Source of the DNA: Sphingobacterium sp. ML3W
Lineage (GTDB): Bacteria; Bacteroidota; Bacteroidia; Sphingobacteriales; Sphingobacteriaceae
DNA: 64,000 nt
Direction of reading: 5' to 3'
NCBI RefSeq assembly: GCF_029542085.1
Contig: NZ_CP107036.1
Span: 6,386,001 to 6,450,000, forward strand
A program made the translations under genes and the position numbers. Under the pieces are notes generated by a model that saw nothing but the letters and a program-made list of their open reading frames with translations, was not told the origin of the DNA and did not search any database. This document shows, in pieces, positions 36,346-43,789 of the stretch; positions within the stretch are counted from its first letter, which is position 1, and each line of letters begins with the position of its first letter.

Positions 36346-37306
36346 AGACAGTATTTGTTGTTATGCTGTTCTCAAAATATGTATTATAAATATCGTCGAG
36401 CTGGTAGTCGTTGCGGTTTACGGAAACAATGTCAGCGCCATTGTTGACCAGAACGCGTACGGCCGCCGCGGTGGCATCGTTGTCAGTTATCAATTCGATC
36501 GAATGCCCTGTAATAGCAAGCTTGCGAATTCCGGGCAGCACATGGAGTGCTTGTTCAATTGTTGCACTATCGCCCGGGGGCTGTTCAAGAGTAATAACTG
36601 TGCTGACTCCTTGCTGTTGCTGTAGGCTTTGGGCCAGGCTTTCAATAGATCCTTCGACCAGTAACTTACCGCCAACGAAAATGCCCACCCGATCGCATAC
36701 ACGCTGTACCTGATGGAGGTGGTGTGAAGAAAGTAGTACTGTAAGGTTATGCTCTCGGCTGAGCTTCTTGATGAGTTCCAGGAATTCATCGACGCCCTTA
36801 GGGTCAATGCCTAGCGTAGGCTCGTCAAGGATAGCAACTTCGGGCGCCTTGATCAGGACTTCGGCTAAGCCCAAACGTTGTTTCATCCCGCGGGAAAATG
36901 CGCCCGCTTTTTTATGCATTTCCCGTTCGAGTCCCACGACATGCAACATGTCTTTGGCGGCAGCTTGAGCATAGGATTTTGTAAGTCCATTTAATTCGGC
37001 AATGAAACATAGGTTTTCCAAAGCCGTCATATCCGGGTAGAAACCTACATTGTCGGGCAGGTAGCCAACTTTGCGTTTTACAGCGATGGGATTGCGCGTG
37101 GCATTATGGCCACAGACATAGGCCGTACCGGCTGTGGGTTCGGTCAGGCCCAGCATCATTAAAATACTGGTTGTCTTTCCGGCACCATTGGGTCCGAGTA
37201 GGCCAAAGATCTCTCCGGGATAAATCTGCAGGTCCAACTTGTCTACGGCAGTAACTTTACCGTAGTTTTTGGTCAGGCCTGTCAATTGAATGATAGGATC
37301 CTTCAT
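36308..37306 (-). CDS. ABC transporter ATP-binding protein
   Basis: A 332-residue ATPase. Walker A is GPNGAGKTTS (about 38-47), the Q-loop lies near VGYLPDNVGFYPDM, the ABC signature reads FSRGMKQRLGLAEVL, and Walker B is VAILDEPTLGID, followed by the switch His in SSHHLHQVQRVC. The C-terminal extension (about 225-332) is typical of the CcmA/NosF-like exporter class. The stop lies within the start of the permease gene (38-bp overlap). The NEW3-domain gene precedes it by 24 bp. Confidence 0.95.
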   Translation of the reverse strand: MKDPIIQLTGLTKNYGKVTAVDKLDLQIYPGEIFGLLGPNGAGKTTSILMMLGLTEPTAGTAYVCGHNATRNPIAVKRKVGYLPDNVGFYPDMTALENLCFIAELNGLTKSYAQAAAKDMLHVVGLEREMHKKAGAFSRGMKQRLGLAEVLIKAPEVAILDEPTLGIDPKGVDEFLELIKKLSREHNLTVLLSSHHLHQVQRVCDRVGIFVGGKLLVEGSIESLAQSLQQQQGVSTVITLEQPPGDSATIEQALHVLPGIRKLAITGHSIELITDNDATAAAVRVLVNNGADIVSVNRNDYQLDDIYNTYFENSITTNTVYEKSNGFFKRYQ

Positions 37307-37330
37307 AATGATAATCTTTTTTTCGCGCTC

Positions 37331-38185
37331 TTATCTGCGGCCATATTTGCGGATGAGATAATACACCAAACCTATTGCCAATAGGATGACCAGTATGCCG
37401 ATCCAGCCAGAAAGCAAGGAGGTCTTGACGATCATACGGAATGAAATATCGGCGTTGCTGTTGGATGACTTGATCTCGAATTTGGCCGCATAGTCACCGG
37501 CGATGGTTTTATCGGGAACTTTTAGGTTGACCTTGACGTCGATAGATTTACCTGCTTCGAGCTGTTTGATATTTGAAGGATCGAAGGTCGCTTCCCATCT
37601 GCTGGGGAGCTGGGAACTAAGTTCCAATGCATTGAGCGGAAGAGTGCCTGTATTTTTGACTTTGAGCAAAATCTCCTTGCTACCACCGGATACGACTTCG
37701 TCACTAAGTCTGCCACTTGGTGTGGTAAGCTCGAGTGCATAGGAGCCTTTGACGACTGCCTCCAGCTCAAGCTGCAGCGTATCTGTCGGGGATATGGCCC
37801 GTACTGGAATTTTATATTTATCAGGCTTAGCTGTGATCGGACAGCTGATTTCAATGCTGATTTCCGATACCTTATTTGGCTGCATCTGAAGAGAGGTCAC
37901 TTGAGAGCCTTCTACGCGATAGCTGATCTGCCATCCATCGGGTAGCTGCGCGTTAAGGTTGTAATTGACCAATTGTGCAGATCCATTCGTTAGAGTCGTG
38001 GTATAACGAAATGGTTCATTACTGGGGGCTTCAATATTGATCAGCCTCGCTTCAAAGCTAGATTTGAGCGGTTTCACGGTTTGCCCCGATAAGTAGAAAC
38101 TGTTTGCCAGCACGATAAGTGCGATAAAAAATGGCTTGAAAGAAAAACGTCGGTCTGTTTTTGTAATTAGTAATTCTGTTAACAT
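37331..38185 (-). CDS. NEW3 domain-containing exported membrane protein
   Basis: A 284-residue protein with a signal segment (about 16-35) and two tandem immunoglobulin-like NEW3 domains (about 50-150 and 155-250; LPDGWQISYRVEGSQVTSLQ, LPSRWEATFDPSNIKQLEAG), ending in one C-terminal membrane helix (IGILVILLAIGLVYYLIRKY). The domains would sit in the periplasm anchored to the inner membrane. Its place as first gene of the ABC exporter operon suggests that it acts as a partner of that transporter; this combination recurs in Bacteroidota but its role is not established. Confidence 0.85.
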   Translation of the reverse strand: MLTELLITKTDRRFSFKPFFIALIVLANSFYLSGQTVKPLKSSFEARLINIEAPSNEPFRYTTTLTNGSAQLVNYNLNAQLPDGWQISYRVEGSQVTSLQMQPNKVSEISIEISCPITAKPDKYKIPVRAISPTDTLQLELEAVVKGSYALELTTPSGRLSDEVVSGGSKEILLKVKNTGTLPLNALELSSQLPSRWEATFDPSNIKQLEAGKSIDVKVNLKVPDKTIAGDYAAKFEIKSSNSNADISFRMIVKTSLLSGWIGILVILLAIGLVYYLIRKYGRR

Positions 38186-38396
38186 GATCCAATAACTAAA
38201 ATTTATATTTAAATAGAATATTAGCTTTTAAAAAATGCCGGTTTGGGTATCAGATACCTTTTTTGAAAAAACCGCTCCCAAATTAAAAATGAATTTGATA
38301 AAAATCAAGGGTGAAAGAAAAAAATGATTGTAAAAAAAATGTGCTTAAATGATCTGTAAGCGGATAGTTAATGCTGAATATTGGAGCAGTTTGCCA

Positions 38397-38687
38397 TCAG
38401 TCGAAATTCACTGCCCTGAAAGTTTTCTTAATGATAATCTTGGTGTTTTCTGACAGTTCATCCAGTGTACAGTGTATTGATCTTAATTGTGTTTTTGAAA
38501 CCGCTGTATCATTGAGCAGAAGATTGATGCGCAATCGTCGGATATCCGAGGCCTCATGGTCACCAAGTAATTCATCAAATAATTCATGAATAATCTTTTC
38601 GCAGCTGTTCTGGTCGAAACTGGCGATAGTGATGTAACGTCCATGGCAATACATCTGTAATTCAATATAATAATTTGACCTTTTCAT
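38397..38687 (-). CDS. Small hypothetical protein downstream of hsp20
   Basis: A 96-residue protein starting at the ATG at 38687 (MKRSNYYIELQMYCHGRYIT); the longer frame adds 18 residues running through the hsp20 terminator and is rejected. It is soluble and acidic with a central ELFDELLGDHEASDIRRLRI stretch. I do not recognise it. It follows the Hsp20 gene on the same strand behind a terminator, so it may be weakly read through or have its own promoter. Confidence 0.6.
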   Translation of the reverse strand: MKRSNYYIELQMYCHGRYITIASFDQNSCEKIIHELFDELLGDHEASDIRRLRINLLLNDTAVSKTQLRSIHCTLDELSENTKIIIKKTFRAVNFD

Positions 38688-38714
38688 AATCCTTGTATTA
38701 AAGACTGAAAAATA

Positions 38715-38739
38715 GGTTAGCCTCCATTGGAGGCTAACC
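38715..38739 (-). terminator. Terminator of hsp20
   Basis: Perfect 11-bp inverted repeat (38715-38725 and 38729-38739) with a 3-nt loop, followed on the minus strand by TATTTTT. It begins 25 bp after the Hsp20 stop. Confidence 0.85.
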
Positions 38740-38763
38740 AAGTTAAAGTTGCTATTTGGATCT

Positions 38764-39210
38764 TTAGGATATTTCGATTAGCTGCGGTTCTTTCTGTTTG
38801 GCTTCTTCTTTTTTAGGTATTGTCAATCGTAGCATACCATTTTCATAGCGTGCCTGGATATTATCCTGATCAACTACATCCTTCTGAAGCTCAAAGCTAC
38901 GCTGGAAAGATTGGTAACTGAACTCCCGGCGTGTATAGTTGTCCTTATGTTCCTCATTTTGTTCCTCCTTAGCTGAAGCTATGGTCAATAGGTTGCCGTC
39001 GAGCGTCACCTTGAAATCGTCTTTTGCCATGCCTGGGGCAGCGACCTCAACTTCGAAGGTGTCTCCGTTTTCCTTGATGTTGACCGCAGGAACGGTGGTT
39101 CTTGTGGATGAGTAATTTTTGTTGTCCCAGTTTAAAAGCTCACGGTTATAATTATCAAACATGGGCGAAAAAAGTGAAAAATTGTTCCAGTTTCTTTTTG
39201 CAAGTTTCAT
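38764..39210 (-). CDS. Hsp20/alpha-crystallin family small heat-shock protein
   Basis: A 148-residue small chaperone that holds unfolding proteins in an ATP-independent way. The alpha-crystallin domain runs from about 45 to 138 (VNIKENGDTFEVEVAAPGMA, then LEGN-like TLDGNLLTIASAKEE and RYENGMLRLTIPKKEE). The C-terminus EPQLIEIS carries an I-x-I-like anchor for oligomer formation. The gene has an unusually strong Shine-Dalgarno sequence and its own terminator, so it is monocistronic. Confidence 0.95.
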   Translation of the reverse strand: MKLAKRNWNNFSLFSPMFDNYNRELLNWDNKNYSSTRTTVPAVNIKENGDTFEVEVAAPGMAKDDFKVTLDGNLLTIASAKEEQNEEHKDNYTRREFSYQSFQRSFELQKDVVDQDNIQARYENGMLRLTIPKKEEAKQKEPQLIEIS

Positions 39211-39214
39211 AGTA

Positions 39215-39222
39215 ACCTCCTT
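39215..39222 (-). promoter_or_regulatory. Canonical Shine-Dalgarno of hsp20
   Basis: AAGGAGGT on the minus strand, 4 nt before the ATG at 39210 (AAAAGGAGGTTACT-ATG). Most genes in this window have no recognisable Shine-Dalgarno, as usual in Bacteroidota, so a full match is exceptional. Confidence 0.75.
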
Positions 39223-39462
39223 TTAATGAAGTATAACAATAATTTAAATTTGCCAGCCGGCCGACTGTGTTAAATAAGTCCACAAAAAAAATACCGAGCT
39301 TAAAAAACTGAAATTTTTGCACCAAAACTGTCAAATTTTACATGATAAATTGGCAGAAAAAATAGAGCTTTTAGCGAAAAGGGGCCTAATTGTAGCTTTT
39401 TTAAACTATTTCCAACTGAATATTGTCCTTATAATAATCCATTTGATGGATAACTTAGTTAT

Positions 39463-39500
39463 AAGGTCAGGATTCTTGTATGTTCCTGGCCTTTTCTTTT
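39463..39500 (+). terminator. Terminator-like hairpin without an upstream gene
   Basis: AAGGTCAGGA (39463-39472) pairs with TCCTGGCCTT (39484-39493) with one G-T wobble, followed by TTCTTTTTT. No coding gene on the plus strand precedes it, so it could end a small RNA or act as an attenuator in the leader of the gene at 39640. Confidence 0.5.
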
Positions 39501-39639
39501 TTAGTGGGAAACTTTCGGCTCCCACCGATTGTTTATAGGATAGGTAATCAGCACATCGGATCGTACAAGCTGTCGGATTTGACCTGGTTCAATGTGCATC
39601 TTTTGATTAGGGAGTAGGTATTTATTAAAAAATTGATAT

Positions 39640-40236
39640 ATGAAACGGGAACAAATTGAAGCCTGGATAGCCGAGGGATATAACATCCTGGAACATAAGA
39701 AGCCCAAAATCGTTCAGGGGGATGTCTGGGAATATCTGAATAAATGTGATGGACATGGCACCGATGTGTATGCCCTGTCGGAGTTGGCAAACTGGTCTGA
39801 TCGGGAATTGTCGGAATTGGAACTGCGTAAATACGCGAAAGAATACGGACAATTGGGGGAGAAGCAATTCTTGCGCAATGAGGCCATCCGCACGAAACAT
39901 GTTGATAAATATGTTGCATTCCTCAAGCTGTTTTATCCCAATAGTGTCGAAAAGGAGCTTGAAGAAGCTAAATTTTTGGCTGAAAGGGTACGGCAGGTTA
40001 CCAAAGAAGAGATGGAACAATGGGTCGTATCCAACAATATCAATGTCCTATTGTCTGATTTGAACTGTCTGGATGAATCAGCTATCATGACAGGAATGGT
40101 TGTCCCCTCCGAAGAACTGGTCAGCTATACTGATGGGGGATTACAGGATACCATGGACTGTCACGTAACACCCATGGAATTTTTTAGCCATACGAACCAC
40201 ACTGCTTACTGGATAGATCCAAAAATAAAAGCCTAG
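39640..40236 (+). CDS. Hypothetical protein
   Basis: A 198-residue soluble, acidic protein without signal peptide. It starts MKREQIEAWIAEGYNILEHK and has a Lys/Glu-rich helical middle (LGEKQFLRNEAIRTKHVDKY). The second half contains CLDESAIMTGMVVPSEELVS. I do not recognise the family and see no catalytic signature. It is monocistronic, with a terminator that overlaps its stop codon and a terminator-like hairpin about 140 bp before its start. Confidence 0.7.
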   Translation: MKREQIEAWIAEGYNILEHKKPKIVQGDVWEYLNKCDGHGTDVYALSELANWSDRELSELELRKYAKEYGQLGEKQFLRNEAIRTKHVDKYVAFLKLFYPNSVEKELEEAKFLAERVRQVTKEEMEQWVVSNNINVLLSDLNCLDESAIMTGMVVPSEELVSYTDGGLQDTMDCHVTPMEFFSHTNHTAYWIDPKIKA

Positions 40237-40258
40237 CGTATTCATGCTAGGCTTTTAT
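40225..40258 (+). terminator. Terminator overlapping a stop codon
   Basis: Perfect 13-bp inverted repeat (40225-40237 and 40246-40258) with an 8-nt loop; the descending arm ends in GCTTTTAT. The TAG stop of the preceding gene (40234-40236) is inside the ascending arm. Confidence 0.85.
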
Positions 40259-40358
40259 AGATAAAGCTGGCTGTCTGGATTTATATGTTTAGCTTAGCCG
40301 ATGAAATGAGACTATAATTGTCTTTTACCAAATACATTATATTTGCTATAAAAAAGCT

Positions 40359-40628
40359 ATGTCAAACGCCAGATTGAGCTTGATCGCGACTTGCCTACAT
40401 ATTGCCGTGGCTATACTGCTGTTTAATTACATGGAGCAGCTGAGTCGGCATGATCTTGATGGGATAGGTATATTTCTAATATTCCTATTGGTGATACTGG
40501 CGCTCATTTTTGCAATAAAATCAAGATTGACGACTTTGGGCTTGTTCCTGCTTTTTGTCAACAGTGTCTTTCTCCTGATGTGGCTCGTACTATTGTATTT
40601 TGCGTTAACTTTTACCTTTAAGGTATAA
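40359..40628 (+). CDS. Small integral membrane protein
   Basis: An 89-residue very hydrophobic protein with three predicted membrane helices (LIATCLHIAVAILLFNYMEQ, IFLIFLLVILALIFAI, LFLLFVNSVFLLMWLVLLYF). No family recognised. It is flanked by the terminator at 40258 and a gap of about 130 bp before the next gene, so it is probably transcribed alone. Confidence 0.6.
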   Translation: MSNARLSLIATCLHIAVAILLFNYMEQLSRHDLDGIGIFLIFLLVILALIFAIKSRLTTLGLFLLFVNSVFLLMWLVLLYFALTFTFKV

Positions 40629-40755
40629 CTCTGGTGTCAACAATATTTTACTGAAGTTCGCGAATCGTAACTGAGCTAATGCGGATATTAAAATAGACCT
40701 GCCTTCCGCGATGTTATCCCTATCTTTATGACCAAAGAGATTATAAAAGCAAAAA

Positions 40756-41766
40756 ATGAACGTGAAAATAGCAAAGTTGTTAAGTCTGCTGATGTTGATA
40801 TGCGGTATGGGCAAAGGCTTGTTTGCGCAGCAATTCTATCCAAGAAATTTCATTCTTCTATATACGGATGAAGGAGTTCAAGCGGATAAAATTGCCCAGT
40901 TAAATGAAACCTACCTGCTACCAACGGGATTCCAGCGGGTGAATGATAGCCTTTATATACATCCGCAAACGAAAGAAAGACTGTCACTTTCCACCAGACA
41001 GCAGGACAATAAAAATGAACTGCTGCTGACCTACCTTACTGCTGTTGATCTTAGCGTTTTTAGAGCGCGCTTGCTCGATTATGAGCCTAAGCTTGAGCAG
41101 ATCGACGCGAATACCTATCAAGCAAAATTTAGCAATCCGGTGGTTAAGTATATGATCGCCGGGGATACCGTCATTGACAATAAGCGGCTTCATACCATAA
41201 AATTCCTGTTGATCTATGATAAAGGACAAAAATTTCCTTTTTCTTCGGATGATTATACCTTTCCGGTTACGGAGACTTATCCGCTTCAAAATACTGCCTG
41301 GTATTTTACAGCCAAATACGAAAGATCGCCATCAAATTCGGAGTACAACGAGATGAGGCTGATATTTAGCAAAGAAAAGACGGTCTACAAGATTGATTTT
41401 GTGGATGATATCAATTTTAAGATAACGTATACAGATCCGAAGAAAAAGGCACATGTGTATCAGGGGCAATATCAAAACTACAAATCTGACATCTCCTTTT
41501 TTAACCGTCAGGGGGGATGGTCGGACAAGGATAAAACGGGTAGGGCACTTGCAACCCCGAGCGAACAGTATATGGGCAGGGAGTCATTTTATGATGAACC
41601 GAAAAAGTTTGCGGAGGCCGCAGGAACGGCCAGATACTTTCGGTTTATCTTTTCAAATAACTACCAATCTATTTACCATCCTGATTTAGGTCTGATGGAA
41701 TTGAGTAAACAGGAAGCTAAGGACCAGGAAGATATTTTAAGTATGCCTAAGCAGGTGGAGAAATGA
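40756..41766 (+). CDS. Secreted protein of unknown function
   Basis: A 336-residue exported protein with a signal peptide (about 1-23, LMLICGMGKGLFAQ). The mature part is rich in Tyr, Lys and Asp, with a beta-rich pattern (VYKIDFVDDINFKITYTDPK). I do not recognise a family. The stop overlaps the start of the next lipoprotein gene by 4 bp (ATGA), so the two are translationally coupled and probably act together. Confidence 0.7.
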   Translation: MNVKIAKLLSLLMLICGMGKGLFAQQFYPRNFILLYTDEGVQADKIAQLNETYLLPTGFQRVNDSLYIHPQTKERLSLSTRQQDNKNELLLTYLTAVDLSVFRARLLDYEPKLEQIDANTYQAKFSNPVVKYMIAGDTVIDNKRLHTIKFLLIYDKGQKFPFSSDDYTFPVTETYPLQNTAWYFTAKYERSPSNSEYNEMRLIFSKEKTVYKIDFVDDINFKITYTDPKKKAHVYQGQYQNYKSDISFFNRQGGWSDKDKTGRALATPSEQYMGRESFYDEPKKFAEAAGTARYFRFIFSNNYQSIYHPDLGLMELSKQEAKDQEDILSMPKQVEK

Positions 41767-42485
41767 GGAAACTACTAATCTTATGTAAGCTGACTGTCTT
41801 GCTGTGTATCTCATGTAAACAAAAGCAATTTGATTTGTCTGATCTGCGATTTCCAATCGAAAAGAAACAGCTCAATACGCTGGGGGTGAAAACAGATCCG
41901 TACAAAACTTTTCTTGAGGAGGAGACAATGAAATTCATCAGTGACAGTAGCTCAGTTATGCGGTTTGGTGGAATAGCTTTGGCCGGCAATCTCAATCGTT
42001 ATGACAAGCATATCTATGCGTCCAATAATGTGGAATTTTTTGAGGATCGTGAGGATAAGGCTATTCAGGCTTATAAAATAGCTATTCAGACAACTGAAGA
42101 AACGGAACTATTAGCTGGTTATTTTGATCAGCAATTTGGGAAAACAGACTTTTACTACAAAGATAAAGAGGTGAGCTGCAGAGTATGGGAAAAAGAGGGG
42201 ATGTTGTACTATCTTGGAATAAACTTCGATGTATATGACCCCGAGCGGATAGCTAAACATCTTAAAACTGCGCTGCTATTTGTGGTCAACAAAACCAGTC
42301 AAACTCTCATCAAAGAAGAGGCTCCCCAAAGTAGCTATTTCCGCTTTTATAAATATTATCTCGAAGCGAAAGAGCAGCCTGAATATAAAACATTTACCTA
42401 TCGGCAGTATATGCAGCTAAAAAGTAGTCAAGATCAATCCGAAGGCTTGGAAACTATATATGTTGGACATTATATCAAGCAATAG
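41763..42485 (+). CDS. Hypothetical lipoprotein
   Basis: A 240-residue protein with a short lipoprotein signal ending in LCISC (about Cys 19). The mature domain contains VKTDPYKTFLEEETMKFISD and the C-terminal FTYRQYMQLKSSQDQSEG. No family recognised. It overlaps the upstream secreted-protein gene by 4 bp. Directly downstream lies a degraded thioredoxin-fold remnant on the other strand. Confidence 0.7.
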   Translation: MRKLLILCKLTVLLCISCKQKQFDLSDLRFPIEKKQLNTLGVKTDPYKTFLEEETMKFISDSSSVMRFGGIALAGNLNRYDKHIYASNNVEFFEDREDKAIQAYKIAIQTTEETELLAGYFDQQFGKTDFYYKDKEVSCRVWEKEGMLYYLGINFDVYDPERIAKHLKTALLFVVNKTSQTLIKEEAPQSSYFRFYKYYLEAKEQPEYKTFTYRQYMQLKSSQDQSEGLETIYVGHYIKQ

Positions 42486-42532
42486 CAGGGGCTTTTTCAT
42501 TTTCAACCAATGGTGATCTTGTCGTGTGGAGT

Positions 42533-42770
42533 TTAATCGACCAACAAACTATCGATGATTGTTGTAAACTGTTGCTGCAAGTCTGCTGAATATCCCGCTA
42601 CACTTTTTACAACCTTGCCCTTTGGATCAATAGAAATATAGAAAAAGGGAGCACCAGGGGCATAGTAGGCATTCTTGATGGAAATGCCATCGGTTTACCG
42701 GACAACGGATATCACTTAGGAACAGTAGCATTACTTTTCCTTTGAACAGCTTTGAAGTATAAAAGATAAA
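42533..42770 (-). pseudogene. Remnant of a TlpA/thioredoxin-fold protein
   Basis: On the minus strand an open stretch of 53 codons (42694-42533, ending in TAA) reads like the C-terminal part of a thioredoxin-like protein (APGAPFFYISIDPKGKVVKS, then VAGYS). It has no in-frame start and is preceded by an in-frame stop at 42695-42697. In another frame just upstream, KLFKGKVMLLFLSDIRCPVN resembles the N-terminal strand and Cys loop of the same fold. The middle of the domain is missing, so an internal deletion plus frameshift is the simplest reading. Confidence 0.5.
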
Positions 42771-42876
42771 GATTAAAATGATTATTTAAATGCCCGATTA
42801 ACGATTTTGGCATAATATCTGTTAATATAGTAGCGTATATTAATATAACTCTTAAATTGAGAAAAGACTACAAGTA

Positions 42877-43440
42877 ATGACTAAGAAGTTTTTTGCCGTT
42901 TTATTGTTTTGTATCGTTACAGCAGTTGTGCAAGCACAATCAATGAAAATAACACCGAAGGATTTTGTAGATGCTAGCGATGAATCCAAAAACTATGTTG
43001 TGTTGAATTTCGCCGGTAGATCACAAAATGATCTCTATAAAGCGGCGCTAAAATATGTGAATTCATATTATAATAATCCGGAGAAAGTTACGACGAAAAT
43101 AGAAGGTGAGCAGATTGTGATAGATGCCATGGAGCAGAAAGCAGTTTATACTACCTATCTGGGATCAAAAACATACTATGATTTTTATTACAAAATTACA
43201 TTAGACTTCAAGGATGCGAAAATAAGACTCGCACCGAATTACAAATACTTTGAGTCACGGGGCGGGATTGAATATCCTCTGAACGGTACGAATAACTTCA
43301 TGTCAAAAAATGCATTGTATGGTAGCAATGGTAAAGTGGCCCGGAAGAGTTTACAGGAGGGATTAGATGCGTTCATCAATAAGTATATTGCTGAATTCTC
43401 AAGGAGCATCAACGATAGCAAGTCCAATGACAATTGGTAG
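42877..43440 (+). CDS. DUF4468 domain-containing secreted protein
   Basis: A 187-residue exported protein with a signal peptide (MTKKFFAVLLFCIVTAVVQA). The mature part fits DUF4468: FAGRSQNDLYKAALKYVNSY, then a strand-rich core (YYDFYYKITLDFKDAKIRLA) and the RGGIEYPL region. Proteins with this domain are common, often multicopy, in Bacteroidota; the function is unknown. It is monocistronic and ends at a strong terminator. Confidence 0.8.
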   Translation: MTKKFFAVLLFCIVTAVVQAQSMKITPKDFVDASDESKNYVVLNFAGRSQNDLYKAALKYVNSYYNNPEKVTTKIEGEQIVIDAMEQKAVYTTYLGSKTYYDFYYKITLDFKDAKIRLAPNYKYFESRGGIEYPLNGTNNFMSKNALYGSNGKVARKSLQEGLDAFINKYIAEFSRSINDSKSNDNW

Positions 43441-43471
43441 AAAAAAACCACCAAATAATATATAATGAGAG

Positions 43472-43496
43472 AGCCTCCGGATGGAGGCTTTTTTTT
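43472..43496 (+). terminator. Terminator of the DUF4468 gene
   Basis: AGCCTCC (43472-43478), 4-nt loop, GGAGGCT (43483-43489), then a run of eight T. It begins 31 bp after the stop. Confidence 0.9.
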
Positions 43497-43667
43497 GCAG
43501 CCGGATTTATTCCCCCAGATTGTTGGATATTTTTGCTAATTTAATTATAGAAAAATATCACGTTAGTTATCATATTAGTTAGAAATAATTAATTATTCCA
43601 AAACAGAAATACGATAAAAGGTATATGGCTACTTCCTGTTCCCCCAATAGGCAAAACGACTATTATG

Positions 43668-43776
43668 TTTTGTCGCGATAGGAGTTTATTGCGACAAAAT
43701 GGAGTAAAAAATGTCGTAATAAATCTATATTACGACATTTTTATTTGTAAATTTGTCGTAATAACTGTCGCAAATA
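43668..43776. promoter_or_regulatory. Array of six TTTGTCGYAATA half-sites ahead of the Fic gene
   Basis: Two palindromes with 6-nt centres stand 41 bp apart. The first has 13-bp arms, 43668-43680 and 43687-43699 (one mismatch), with GTCGC/GCGAC cores. The second has perfect 15-bp arms, AAAAATGTCGTAATA at 43707-43721 and its complement at 43728-43742. They are followed by two direct half-sites, TTTGTCGTAATA (43752-43763) and CTGTCGCAAATA (43765-43776). The array ends 13 bp before the ATG at 43790. It reads as an operator cluster, possibly for the wHTH-like N-terminus of the Fic protein itself. Confidence 0.65.
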
Positions 43777-43789
43777 ATGCAGCTGTATT

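Larger units (their letters stand above)
39211..39639. other. Divergent intergenic region with palindrome and orphan terminator
   Basis: About 430 bp between hsp20 (minus) and the gene at 39640 (plus), with no credible gene. An imperfect palindrome CTGTCAA (39328-39334) / TTGGCAG (39350-39356) lies about 120-145 bp upstream of hsp20 and may be a heat-shock control site. A plus-strand terminator-like hairpin lies at 39463-39500 with no gene before it. Confidence 0.45.

Noticed and set aside
39317..39538. 73-codon frame in the hsp20 upstream region
   Set aside because: It runs through the terminator hairpin at 39463-39500 and has no coding character; I treat the region as non-coding.
43668..43776. 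CRISPR-like repeats
   Set aside because: The units are only 12-15 bp, mostly inverted, with 6-bp centres and no spacer structure; operator sites fit better.
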